Shown here one piece after another: positions 1 to 7,485 of a stretch of DNA of 35,975 nt. The stretch lies in assembly GCA_016287975.1 (NCBI GenBank), contig JAEEXV010000034.1, positions 1-35,975 of the forward strand. Direction: 5' to 3'. How positions within the stretch are numbered: position 1 is the stretch's first letter; each line of letters opens with the position of its first letter. This DNA comes from Lentisphaeria bacterium. Its GTDB lineage: Bacteria; Verrucomicrobiota; Lentisphaeria; Oligosphaerales; Oligosphaeraceae. A program made the position numbers and the translations under genes. The notes beneath the pieces were generated by a model, which saw only the letters and a list, made by a program, of their open reading frames with translations, ran no database searches and was not told the origin of the DNA.

Positions 1-169
1 CATTGGCCCGCCGGGCAAGCCCGGCGGCACACGCCGCCCGCGATTCCACCCCGCCCACGGCGGGCGCATCCCCCATTCCACCCCGCCCGCAGGCGGCCCC
101 GGCTGTTCCGTGCCGGGCCATTCTTGGCCCGGGTGCCCGCGCACATCGGCCCGCGGGGAAGCCTGGCTG
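1..169. repeat. Intergenic hairpin cluster 3' of the lyase gene
   Basis: No gene is supported here. The stretch holds several inverted repeats in a row: a 9-bp stem at 8-27 with an AA loop, CCCGCC/GGCGGG at 50-64 with a 3-nt loop, and CCGGGCCA/TGGCCCGG at 113-132 with a TTCT loop. The phrase ATTCCACCCCGCCC occurs twice, at 43 and 75. The 113-132 hairpin ends 38 nt beyond the stop of the minus-strand lyase gene, so it may end or stabilise that transcript, although there is no clear U-tract. Its loop resembles that of the hairpin at 22529-22550. Confidence 0.6.
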
Positions 170-2854
170 CTACTCGGTGGCGGCCTTCTGGCAGAACTCA
201 AGGTAGAGGTCGCCTGGGATGGCGGTCCCTGGATAGGAATCCCACTGCCACCTGCCGTCCGCGCGGACGAGGCCGGTCTTCTCCTGAAGCGTCGCCGTCC
301 TGCCGTCGAGCCCCGACAGGAGATTGCCCTTGGCGGTCCGCTGCGACGGGATGCAGACGCGCACGAAGCCGCAGTCGCCCTGGAGGCGCGGGGCGGAGGC
401 CAGCGCCAGCGACCGCGCGCCGTCGGCGCCGTCGATGCGCACGCGCACGGCGGGGCCGCAGGCGACGACGCCCTTCCCGTCCACGGCGATGCTCCCATGC
501 ACGACGTAGGCGTGGAGCACCTTGCCCTGCGCGTCGAGGGAAAGCATCCCGTAGTCCCCGCGGAACTCCGCCTTGCGCCCCAGGATGTTGCACACGGCGG
601 CGCCCTTCTGGCGCACGAAGACGAGGTCGGTGCGTCCGGCGGTGCGCACGAGCAGGGCGTTTTCGGCGGGGGCCTCGACCGCCTCGACCGTGTCCGCCGA
701 CGGGTCCGCGACGCACTTGAAGACGGCGGGGCGCGCGTGGGGCGCCTGGGAACTCACGCACACGAAGGCGCGGTTGGTCCCCTGCTTCGCCTTGTAGGCG
801 ATTCGGCGGTGCAGCGACGGCCCGACGCCAGTGAAGACCTCCCATCGGAGCGACGGCTCGACGGGGAAGTGCAGCCGCAGCCGCACCTCTCCGCCTTGGC
901 GGAACGACGCCACGACGGCGCTGCCGTCGGCGGCGTGGGCGTGGCGGCGGATTCCTGTGAAGTACCCGTAGATGTGATAGGGGCGGGCGAAGGTCTTCCA
1001 GTCGGCCTCCTTGGTGATGGTGCGCCACGCCTGGCGCAGCCGCGCGGGCATCAGGTCGGCGGCGGCGGACGGCAGCGGCCGCCCGCCCTGGCGGATCTCC
1101 ACCTGGTCCTCCTGCCAGGGGTTGCCGTGGAAGAAGTAGTCGAGGCGTTCCCGCTCGCCGCAGGCGGTGAAGAAGTCGGCGACGTATGCCCGCCCGTCCT
1201 CCAGCGGGATCAGGAACGAGCAGCGGCGGTATTCGCGGAGCCACGGATACGCCTTCGCGGCCTCCGCGGCGATGATCTTGCAGAAGGGATTGCCGAGTTC
1301 CGCGTATTCGACATTGCCGCCTTCGCGGACGCGCTCCTGGTTGCGCCCGTCCGCGACGACCAGGTTGTGCACGGCGGTGCCTGTGGTGTAGGGGCGCAGA
1401 TGCGTGTGGGTGTAGCCCAGGTCGGAGAGGCAGTCGGCGCGGTTCGCGTAGAGGACCGCGTTCAGAAGGTCGTTGTGGTCGTGCCCGTATTTCGAGGTGA
1501 ACTCCGTGTACCACTGGACGGGATTGTCGGCGGCGCCCGCCGCAAGCATCGCCAGCCCTGGATACGGCAGGAGATACGACGGCTGCGTGAACAACTTCCG
1601 GGACGGACGCCCCGGGGCGGTGTCGTTCATCGTCAGGACATTGTCGGGCGTATGCAGCTGCTCGAAGCGCCCCGTGCACTCCGCGAGCAGCTGCAGGATC
1701 CAGGCGGGGTCGAAGTCCTTGAGATGGCCAGTCGAGTAGATCGAATCGGCGCCCTCGGGATCGCTGAAGCCGCGCAGCGTTTCGGCCAGCACTCTGATGC
1801 CCGCATAGCTCTGATGGTGGTAGCCGACCGCCGCCTCGCACCACGCCCCGCCAGGCAGATAGCTGCGCTTCATGTAGTGCCGAATGCGCTGCAGGACGAT
1901 GTGCACGAAGTCCGACTTCCCCGTGACGCAGGCGAACTGCGCCAGGCGCAGCCAGTGGATCGGGCTCATGTTGCTGTAGGGCTCGCGGTTCACGAGCGTC
2001 TCCTTAACCGCCTTCAGCAGAAAGCCGTCCAGCACCGCCTTTTGGAAGTCCACCCCCTGCTCCGAGGCGACCTTTTGCACGAACTCGGGATGCGTCATCA
2101 GCAGATCATACGCCTGCAGCGCCAGATGCGGGATGTCGATGTAGTACCACCACGTCCACCGCGTCACGCGCCCGTGCGGCACCAGCTGCTCGGGACGCGG
2201 CGTCCCCTGGTGGAAGACGACCGCCTGGAACGGATACTCGTATTTGTAGGCGAGGTCGTCGTAGTGCCGCGCGAACTTCAGCAGGATGAGCGCCGCGCGA
2301 CGCCCGTAGGCCTCCTCGCCCGTCAGGTAATACAGATTCGCCAGATCCCTGCAGCGCGCCTCGAAATACTGCCGCTTGCGGTAGTCGATCGCCGCCTGGA
2401 TGTAGACCCGCCGGCCGCCCGCCTCCTCGTAATACGGATAGACCGTCCTGCGCCCGCTCGGCGGAACCACCGTCTCGCTCCCCGTCGCGCGATAGCGCCC
2501 GTTCGGGAAGACCCCGCCGCAGGTCAGGCACCGCAGATGCCCTGGATCGTGGATGTCCCACGCGAAACCGCTCCCCTGCGGATTCAGGCACTCCTTCACT
2601 GGACAACCCGCAAACCACACCCCGCTCTGCGTCGGAACCAGTGACAGCATCTCAGACTCCGACAAAGCCATCACATCCGCCACCCGGGACTTCAGGCGGC
2701 CCGCATTCCGATCCACACCCTGCTTCAGCGCAGGATGGCGAACCGGCGCATCACCAATCGCGCTGTATTGTAAAATCACCCCAGGCGGCTCCGCCGCGCA
2801 CAACAACCCCGACAGCATCGCCAGACCCCACAAAAACGGCATCTTCCCGGACAT
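170..2854 (-). CDS. Secreted heparinase II/III-family polysaccharide lyase
   Basis: The product is 894 residues. It starts at the ATG that follows a good ribosome binding site (GGAAAGGAG) and gives a typical signal peptide, with a hydrophobic core ending LLCA-AEPPG near residue 21. The middle contains the pattern of heparinase II/III-like lyases: an HHQSYAG segment in the helical toroid part, then KYGHDHNDLL with His458 and His460, followed by DLGYTHTHLRPYTTGTAVHN at the start of the beta-sheet domain. Such enzymes cleave uronic-acid-containing glycans by beta-elimination outside the cytoplasm; the substrate cannot be told. An unusual four-cysteine cluster (Cys84, Cys89, Cys109, Cys112) near the N-terminus looks like a small metal-binding knuckle. 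The gene is divergent from the tubulin-like cluster and appears to be transcribed alone. Confidence 0.85.
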   Translation of the reverse strand: MSGKMPFLWGLAMLSGLLCAAEPPGVILQYSAIGDAPVRHPALKQGVDRNAGRLKSRVADVMALSESEMLSLVPTQSGVWFAGCPVKECLNPQGSGFAWDIHDPGHLRCLTCGGVFPNGRYRATGSETVVPPSGRRTVYPYYEEAGGRRVYIQAAIDYRKRQYFEARCRDLANLYYLTGEEAYGRRAALILLKFARHYDDLAYKYEYPFQAVVFHQGTPRPEQLVPHGRVTRWTWWYYIDIPHLALQAYDLLMTHPEFVQKVASEQGVDFQKAVLDGFLLKAVKETLVNREPYSNMSPIHWLRLAQFACVTGKSDFVHIVLQRIRHYMKRSYLPGGAWCEAAVGYHHQSYAGIRVLAETLRGFSDPEGADSIYSTGHLKDFDPAWILQLLAECTGRFEQLHTPDNVLTMNDTAPGRPSRKLFTQPSYLLPYPGLAMLAAGAADNPVQWYTEFTSKYGHDHNDLLNAVLYANRADCLSDLGYTHTHLRPYTTGTAVHNLVVADGRNQERVREGGNVEYAELGNPFCKIIAAEAAKAYPWLREYRRCSFLIPLEDGRAYVADFFTACGERERLDYFFHGNPWQEDQVEIRQGGRPLPSAAADLMPARLRQAWRTITKEADWKTFARPYHIYGYFTGIRRHAHAADGSAVVASFRQGGEVRLRLHFPVEPSLRWEVFTGVGPSLHRRIAYKAKQGTNRAFVCVSSQAPHARPAVFKCVADPSADTVEAVEAPAENALLVRTAGRTDLVFVRQKGAAVCNILGRKAEFRGDYGMLSLDAQGKVLHAYVVHGSIAVDGKGVVACGPAVRVRIDGADGARSLALASAPRLQGDCGFVRVCIPSQRTAKGNLLSGLDGRTATLQEKTGLVRADGRWQWDSYPGTAIPGDLYLEFCQKAATE

Positions 2855-3059
2855 GGACACTCCTTTCCCCCGCCGACACGCCCATAATGTAGCATGGAAA
2901 CACTTCGGCCCCCGACGCCGCATGCCCCCCCCTGCGCCGTGACCGCCCCGAAAAGAATCGCAGTTTTTCATGCGCCGCACTGTGCAACCAGCCAAAATGT
3001 AGTATAGTATGTGTATTCGCGTTTTTGAGTAGCAACCCCCGTTCAGGAGTCGTGGTCTT
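2855..3059 (+). promoter_or_regulatory. Divergent intergenic region with a candidate promoter for the six-gene cluster
   Basis: This 205-bp gap separates the lyase gene (-) from the winged-helix gene (+). A TATAGT box at 3003-3008 is a plausible -10 element for the plus-strand cluster. It would give a leader of about 45 nt with the AGGAG ribosome site at 3045-3049. I could not find a convincing -35 box at normal spacing. The heptamer AATGTAG occurs twice in direct orientation (2886 and 2996), but no iteron array of the tubC type is visible. For the lyase gene a weak TACATT box on the minus strand lies near 2886-2891. Confidence 0.4.
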
Positions 3060-3416
3060 ATGGACGAAGCGCCATCAGCATTGGGGACTGAACTGTTCGA
3101 GGCGCAGTTGTCGCGGCTTTCGGAGCAGCATTTTCTGGTGCTGCTCTGGGCGACGATGTGCGAGGACAAGAAGGTCAAGTACAACATCACGAATTGCTTT
3201 GACGATTTGAAGCACAGTGGCATCACTCGCACGAAGCAGACCGCGGTGGCGGCGGTGGAGGCGATGCATCTGCTCTGCCTGATTGACATACGGGACGAGC
3301 GGAACCGCAAGAACATCTACCTCACGCCGTATGGCGGGCAGGCTTTGAAGAAATTGGTCGAAAGTGGCAGATACCAGGCGAAATCCTCGTCTTACCTGGA
3401 GGAGATCAAGGCATGA
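3060..3416 (+). CDS. Small winged-helix DNA-binding protein, first gene of the tubulin-like cluster
   Basis: The protein has 118 residues and starts at an ATG 10 nt after AGGAG. Residues about 20-100 read as a MarR/PadR-like winged helix: a first helix (LSEQHFLVLLWATM), a helix-turn-helix around SGITRTKQTAVAAVEAMHLL, and a charged wing (DIRDERNRKNIYLTPYGGQAL). There is no ligand domain. Its stop codon overlaps the ATG of the tubulin-like GTPase gene by four bases, so the two are translationally coupled. In plasmid TubZRC systems a small winged-helix protein (TubR) is likewise encoded beside the tubulin-like TubZ and links it to DNA. A similar adaptor role, or simple autoregulation, is an inference from this arrangement. 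Confidence 0.75.
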   Translation: MDEAPSALGTELFEAQLSRLSEQHFLVLLWATMCEDKKVKYNITNCFDDLKHSGITRTKQTAVAAVEAMHLLCLIDIRDERNRKNIYLTPYGGQALKKLVESGRYQAKSSSYLEEIKA

Positions 3417-4504
3417 AAGCGATTGGAATCGGCGGTGCAGGAAGCAAGATAGCGGTGGTGTGGGATCCGTCCGCAGTGACGGTGAACATCAGCGAAGTCG
3501 AGCTGAACAAGGTCAACACCGAGGGCACGAAGATTCTGGCGGCCCTTCGGGGGTCGTCAGGCGCCTTCAAGGGCGCGCGCATGGATCCCGCGATTGGCTA
3601 CGAGGCGTACAACTCGGTCAAGCGGGAATTGCAGAGCCTGGTGCGCGGCGCGCTGGTCTTTTCGGCGACGGGCGGCGGCACGGGCAGCGGCATCACCAAG
3701 GGCATCCTCGAGGATCTGATCCAGCGGGATGCGGACGCCACCGAGGAGAAGACGCTCTTCGGGCTGGTGCTGCCCTACGCGCGCCTGGAGGCGGAGGAGT
3801 TCATCCGCAACACCTCGGAGTTCATGAGCGGCCCCGTCGCGGCGGCAATCGACAACGGCAGCACCGGCAACATCTTCATGTTCTCGAACCGCACCAAGTT
3901 CGAGCAGCGCATCCCCGAGGCCCGCTTCAACGAGATGCTGGTTGAATCGCTGAACGACTTCTTCGCGATTCCGAAGAAGAACGAGGAGCTGAAGCTGCTG
4001 GACGAGCATATCGACCAGGAGGACTTCGCGCTCTTCCTGTCAAAGCCCTTCTTCAACCACTTCACCAGTTTCAACTACAACCCGAACAACGACTTCGGCA
4101 AGCAGTTGAACGCGCACCACAATCCGCTGCTGATCGCGCCTGAGGATCCCATCGAGGCGATGTTCTTCCTGGAAGTGCCCGAGGGCGGCGACAGCACCAT
4201 CTTCTACAACATCATCGAGTACTTCAACCAGCTCGGGGTCAAGCCCATCTACAGCGTCGCCGAGAATCCCGCGATCAAGTCGCCGCACGTCACCGTCTCG
4301 CTGCTCTACTCGCGCAAGCCCGCGGAGCTGGTGCAGGACTTCAACAAGGTCGCCGAGGAGCAGGCGCAGACCAAGGTGCGCAAGACCATCGACCAGTTCG
4401 TGCAGGTCGAGCAACTCCAGGTCAACCTGGAGGACGAGGCCCGCAAAGTCAACGAGGGCCAGGACGACATCGTCGCCATGCTGAAGCGCCTCCACAAGAT
4501 CTGA
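3413..4504 (+). CDS. Divergent tubulin/FtsZ-superfamily GTPase
   Basis: The product has 363 residues. An ideal ribosome site (GGAGGAG at 3398-3404, inside the upstream gene) decides the start. The tubulin-superfamily nucleotide fold is clear: GIGGAG at residues 5-10 (T1), VNISEVEL at 24-31 matching the FtsZ NTDxQxL strand, GAFKGARMDPAIG at 50-62 in the place of the FtsZ GAGANPEVG loop (T3), and the signature GGGTGSG at 87-93 (T4) followed by a helix. The expected T7 site is changed: an acidic DQED (201-204) stands where FtsZ has NxDxxD. The C-terminus (about 303-363) is highly charged and helical, possibly a coiled coil. It is not the housekeeping FtsZ, because the sequence is very divergent and no cell-wall division genes are nearby. 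It is expected to form GTP-dependent filaments; its role is unknown. Confidence 0.85.
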   Translation: MKAIGIGGAGSKIAVVWDPSAVTVNISEVELNKVNTEGTKILAALRGSSGAFKGARMDPAIGYEAYNSVKRELQSLVRGALVFSATGGGTGSGITKGILEDLIQRDADATEEKTLFGLVLPYARLEAEEFIRNTSEFMSGPVAAAIDNGSTGNIFMFSNRTKFEQRIPEARFNEMLVESLNDFFAIPKKNEELKLLDEHIDQEDFALFLSKPFFNHFTSFNYNPNNDFGKQLNAHHNPLLIAPEDPIEAMFFLEVPEGGDSTIFYNIIEYFNQLGVKPIYSVAENPAIKSPHVTVSLLYSRKPAELVQDFNKVAEEQAQTKVRKTIDQFVQVEQLQVNLEDEARKVNEGQDDIVAMLKRLHKI

Positions 4505-4562
4505 ATCCCGCGCGCGGAGACCCGCGCCTCCGCGCACCCTGTTTTTTGGAGCATGCGCGACT

Positions 4563-5852
4563 GTGTCAGAGCGCAAGTATCTAGATGAATCGGAACTGCG
4601 CCGGAACGGCATCACCCCCGCCGCCCCGACGCCCCCGCCCCCGCCTCCGCCTCCCATGCCGACTGGCAAGCCAGCCGCGCGCGTCGTCCTGGACATGACC
4701 AAGACGGCGGAACTGAAGGTCGAGCGCCGCACCCCGCCGCCCGCGCAGCCCTCGGCGCAGGCGACGGGCATCAACGCCGTCTCCGCGGCTCTGCCCACGC
4801 TGCCGGGCCGCGGGCGCGCCACGCCGCAGGAGGAGGCCTCGCTGGAGCTGAGCCCCGAGTGCCGCCAGTATCTGGAGGTGCAGCTGCCCGCCCGCCTGGA
4901 CATGCTGACCCCCACCCAGCGCGACATCATCTTCTTCGACCTCGCCTCGCAGGGCGCATACGAGATCGGCGACTTCCTCGCGCGCGGCGCCGAATGCGTG
5001 CTCTACCAGGGTCGCGCGCATGACTGCGCCTTCTGCGTCAAGTGCATCCGCAACTGGAAGGACAAGTGGCTCGGCGACGCGCGCACGCGCGGCGAAGCGG
5101 GCAAGCTCCAGTCGGTCTCCTACGCCACCAAGGTAAGGCACCTGACCAATGAATACAAGGTCGGGAAGATGCTCGCCGAAAACGACGCCTCCCGCCAGCG
5201 CGCGGTGCGCATCTTCTCGCTGCGCCGCCGCACCCGCTTCGGCCTGGAGCTGGGCTGGGATCTGCTGATGGAGCGCATCAACGGCATCGACCTCTCGAAC
5301 CAGAGCCTGCTGAACGCCCTCTCCACCGCCGACAAGGTGCGCGTCTGCCTGCAGATCTGCCAGGCCATCGGAATGCTCCACCAGCGCCACCTCGTCCACC
5401 TCGACATCAAGCCCTCCAACTTCATGCTCGACCGCAACGGGCGCGTGCGCCTCATCGACTTCGGCATCTCGGTCCCCGAGGGCTTCCGCAGCAAGGCCAT
5501 CGCAGGCACCGCAGGATACTTCTCCCCCGAGCAGATCTGCCGCGCCCCCCTGAACGTCGCCACCGACATCTTCGCCCTCGGCGTCACCTTCTCCATCCTC
5601 TTCGGCGGGCACACCCTCGCCCAGAGCGCCGAGGAGGCCCTCAACCACAGCTTCCGCGTCGAGGCCGCCGAGGCGCTCGAGAAGAACTCGATGCCCGCCG
5701 TCACCGACGTGCCCGACCTCGTCAACTACAAGCCGCTCGCCGACGTCATCCGCGCCTGCACCATCTACCGCCCCGACCTGCGCATCCCCTCCTGCATCGC
5801 CCTCGCCAACCGCCTCCGCGCCGCCGCCGTCTCCTGCAACATCCCGCTTTAA
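4563..5852 (+). CDS. Cytoplasmic Ser/Thr protein kinase with a proline-rich N-terminus
   Basis: The product has 429 residues. The start is a GTG 11 nt after GGAG; no ATG fits. Residues 1-100 are low-complexity, including a run of eight prolines near 24-31. The kinase fold runs from about 130 to the end: VAIK-type lysine in FCVKCI (Lys160), catalytic loop HLDIKPSN (Asp281, Lys283), DFG at 299-301, GTAGYFSPEQ activation/APE segment and TDIFALGV. The HRD arginine is replaced by leucine, and the nucleotide loop (LARGAECVLY) has only one glycine. No transmembrane or sensor domain follows the kinase, unlike typical PknB proteins. It lies 58 bp after the tubulin-like gene and 15 bp before the solute-binding protein gene, so the GTPase, the winged-helix protein or the K+ channel subunits are candidate substrates (inference). 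Confidence 0.9.
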   Translation: MSERKYLDESELRRNGITPAAPTPPPPPPPPMPTGKPAARVVLDMTKTAELKVERRTPPPAQPSAQATGINAVSAALPTLPGRGRATPQEEASLELSPECRQYLEVQLPARLDMLTPTQRDIIFFDLASQGAYEIGDFLARGAECVLYQGRAHDCAFCVKCIRNWKDKWLGDARTRGEAGKLQSVSYATKVRHLTNEYKVGKMLAENDASRQRAVRIFSLRRRTRFGLELGWDLLMERINGIDLSNQSLLNALSTADKVRVCLQICQAIGMLHQRHLVHLDIKPSNFMLDRNGRVRLIDFGISVPEGFRSKAIAGTAGYFSPEQICRAPLNVATDIFALGVTFSILFGGHTLAQSAEEALNHSFRVEAAEALEKNSMPAVTDVPDLVNYKPLADVIRACTIYRPDLRIPSCIALANRLRAAAVSCNIPL

Positions 5853-5867
5853 CGTACTGCCATCCGT

Positions 5868-7472
5868 ATGCGCAAGGCCCTGTTGATGATATGCATCCTG
5901 GCAATGGTGGTCGCCCTGCCGTTCATCTTTCGGCGCCCCGCCGAGAAGCTGCAGCCCGCGAAGCGGCAGCTGGTGGTGATCTCGGCGCACAACGAGGCCA
6001 TCCGCTACGAAGTCGAACTGGCCTTCCGCGAATACCACCGCCGCACCCACAACGGCGAGGAGGTCTCCATCGACTGGCGGAACATCGGCGGCTCCAGCGA
6101 GATCATGCGCTATATCCGCAGCACCTTCACCGCCAACTTCCAGCACGCCTGGCGCCAGAACCATCCCGACGGCGAGTGGGACGACGCCCTCGCCAGCGCC
6201 GTCTTCTCCCCCGCCACCGACCGCGGCGGCACCCCCGCGCAGCGGGCCGCCCGCGCCGAATTCCTCGCGGGCAATGTCGGCGTCGACATCGACATCCTCT
6301 TCGGCGGCGGCCAGTACGACTTCAACTCCCTCGCCCAGGCGGGGCTCCTCGTCCCCTGCGGCGTCCGCCGCCGCCACCCCGAGTGGTTCGACGGCCCCGA
6401 CGCGCCCTTCCTCCCCGGCGGCGGGGGCGAGGTCTGGTACGACCCGCAGGACCGCTACTACGCGGCCTGCTTCTCCTGCTTCGGCATCATCTTCAACCGC
6501 GACCGCCTCGCCCAGGCTGGATTCTCCCCCGAGGAGGTCGAGCGCTTCGGGACCAGCTGGCGCGACCTCGCCGACCCGCGCCTCTACCGCGCCATCGGCA
6601 TCGCCGACCCCACCCAGAGCGGCTCCATCAACAAGTGCTTCGAGATGATCATCCAGCGCGAAATGCAGGACGCCCTGAAGGGCGTCGCCAGCCCGTCGCC
6701 GCAACAGCTCGACGCCGCGTGGCGGCGCGCCATGGCCCTGCTGAAGGTGCTGGGCGGCAACGCCGCCTACCTCACCTTCTCCGCCTCCAAGGTGCCCGTC
6801 GACGCCGCCACCGGCCAGATCGCCGCGGGCATGTGCATCGACTTCTATGGGCGTTCGCAGGTCGAGTGGGAGAAGGCGCATGTCGGGCGCGAGACCATCA
6901 CCTACCGCACGCCGCGCGCCGCCTCCACCGTCTCGGGCGACCCCATCGGGATGCTCCGGGGCGCGCGCGACCCCGAACTCGCGCAGGAGTTCATCGACTT
7001 CGTCCTCAGCCCCGAGGGGCAGCGCCTCTGGGCGGGGCGAATCGGCACGCCTGGCGGCCCGCGCCGCTACAACCTCTACCGCCTCCCGTGCCGCCGCGAC
7101 CTCTACACCCCCGCCGAACGCGCGAACATGTGCATCGACGCCGAGGAGCGCCCCTTCGAACTCGCCGAGGAGTTCCGCTACCAGGGCGCCTGGACCAGCC
7201 GCCTCTTCAACATCATGCGCCTCCTCATCAAGGTCATGATCATCGACTGCGGCCCCGAACTCCGCGCCGAATGGAAGCGCATCCTCGACCGCGGCGGCCT
7301 TGAAAAACTCACCCCCGCGCAGCGGGACGCCTTCCACGACCTGCCCTTCGAGCACCACGACGCCCTCCAGACCGGCAAGGACCTCTCCACCCCCGAGCAG
7401 CAGGCCACCGCCATCCGCCGCTGGATCGACTTCTTCCGCACCCGCTACCGCACCGCAGGCTCACCGCCGTAG
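5868..7472 (+). CDS. Extracellular solute-binding protein (Fe3+/spermidine-type family), membrane-anchored or secreted
   Basis: The protein has 534 residues. It begins with one hydrophobic segment (LLMICILAMVVALPFIF) followed by arginines and no clear cleavage site, so it may stay anchored. The body matches cluster-D-type ABC solute-binding proteins: VVISAHNEAIRYEVELAF at the first strand, DIDILFGGGQYDF near 140-152, GIIFNRDRL near 206-214, and the hallmark PIGMLRGARDPELAQEFIDF followed by SPEGQ near 359-384. About 140 further residues follow the usual end of the fold, which is unusual. No permease is present. The only ABC ATPase in the window (34424-35497) is of the matching Fbp/Pot type but lies 27 kb away. 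The gene is spaced 15 bp after the kinase and 13 bp before the TrkH gene, implying co-transcription. The ligand is unknown. Confidence 0.8.
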   Translation: MRKALLMICILAMVVALPFIFRRPAEKLQPAKRQLVVISAHNEAIRYEVELAFREYHRRTHNGEEVSIDWRNIGGSSEIMRYIRSTFTANFQHAWRQNHPDGEWDDALASAVFSPATDRGGTPAQRAARAEFLAGNVGVDIDILFGGGQYDFNSLAQAGLLVPCGVRRRHPEWFDGPDAPFLPGGGGEVWYDPQDRYYAACFSCFGIIFNRDRLAQAGFSPEEVERFGTSWRDLADPRLYRAIGIADPTQSGSINKCFEMIIQREMQDALKGVASPSPQQLDAAWRRAMALLKVLGGNAAYLTFSASKVPVDAATGQIAAGMCIDFYGRSQVEWEKAHVGRETITYRTPRAASTVSGDPIGMLRGARDPELAQEFIDFVLSPEGQRLWAGRIGTPGGPRRYNLYRLPCRRDLYTPAERANMCIDAEERPFELAEEFRYQGAWTSRLFNIMRLLIKVMIIDCGPELRAEWKRILDRGGLEKLTPAQRDAFHDLPFEHHDALQTGKDLSTPEQQATAIRRWIDFFRTRYRTAGSPP

Positions 7473-7485
7473 CCCCGCCAATCCC

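Noticed and set aside
110..2644. A long plus-strand open frame antisense to the lyase gene
   Set aside because: Its translation is low-complexity and rich in Ala, Gly, Arg, Val and Glu, typical of frames opposite GC-rich genes. It lacks a ribosome site, while the opposite strand has a signal peptide and family motifs.
2855..3059. A tubC-like centromere upstream of the winged-helix gene
   Set aside because: Only one heptamer (AATGTAG) occurs twice, and no regular iteron series can be seen. An unrecognised site is still possible.
4505..4562. A riboswitch controlling the K+ uptake genes
   Set aside because: The only sizeable gap in the cluster is 58 bp, too short for a c-di-AMP riboswitch, and it lies before the kinase gene. 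The Trk genes have gaps of 13 and 7 bp.
4581..7358. A 925-residue minus-strand open frame across the kinase and solute-binding protein genes
   Set aside because: It crosses two genes that have clear motifs on the plus strand, and its translation is repetitive Gly/Ala/Glu/Val. It is a by-product of GC-rich codon use. Similar frames at 12171-14138, 15375-18302 and 18340-22062 were dropped for the same reason.
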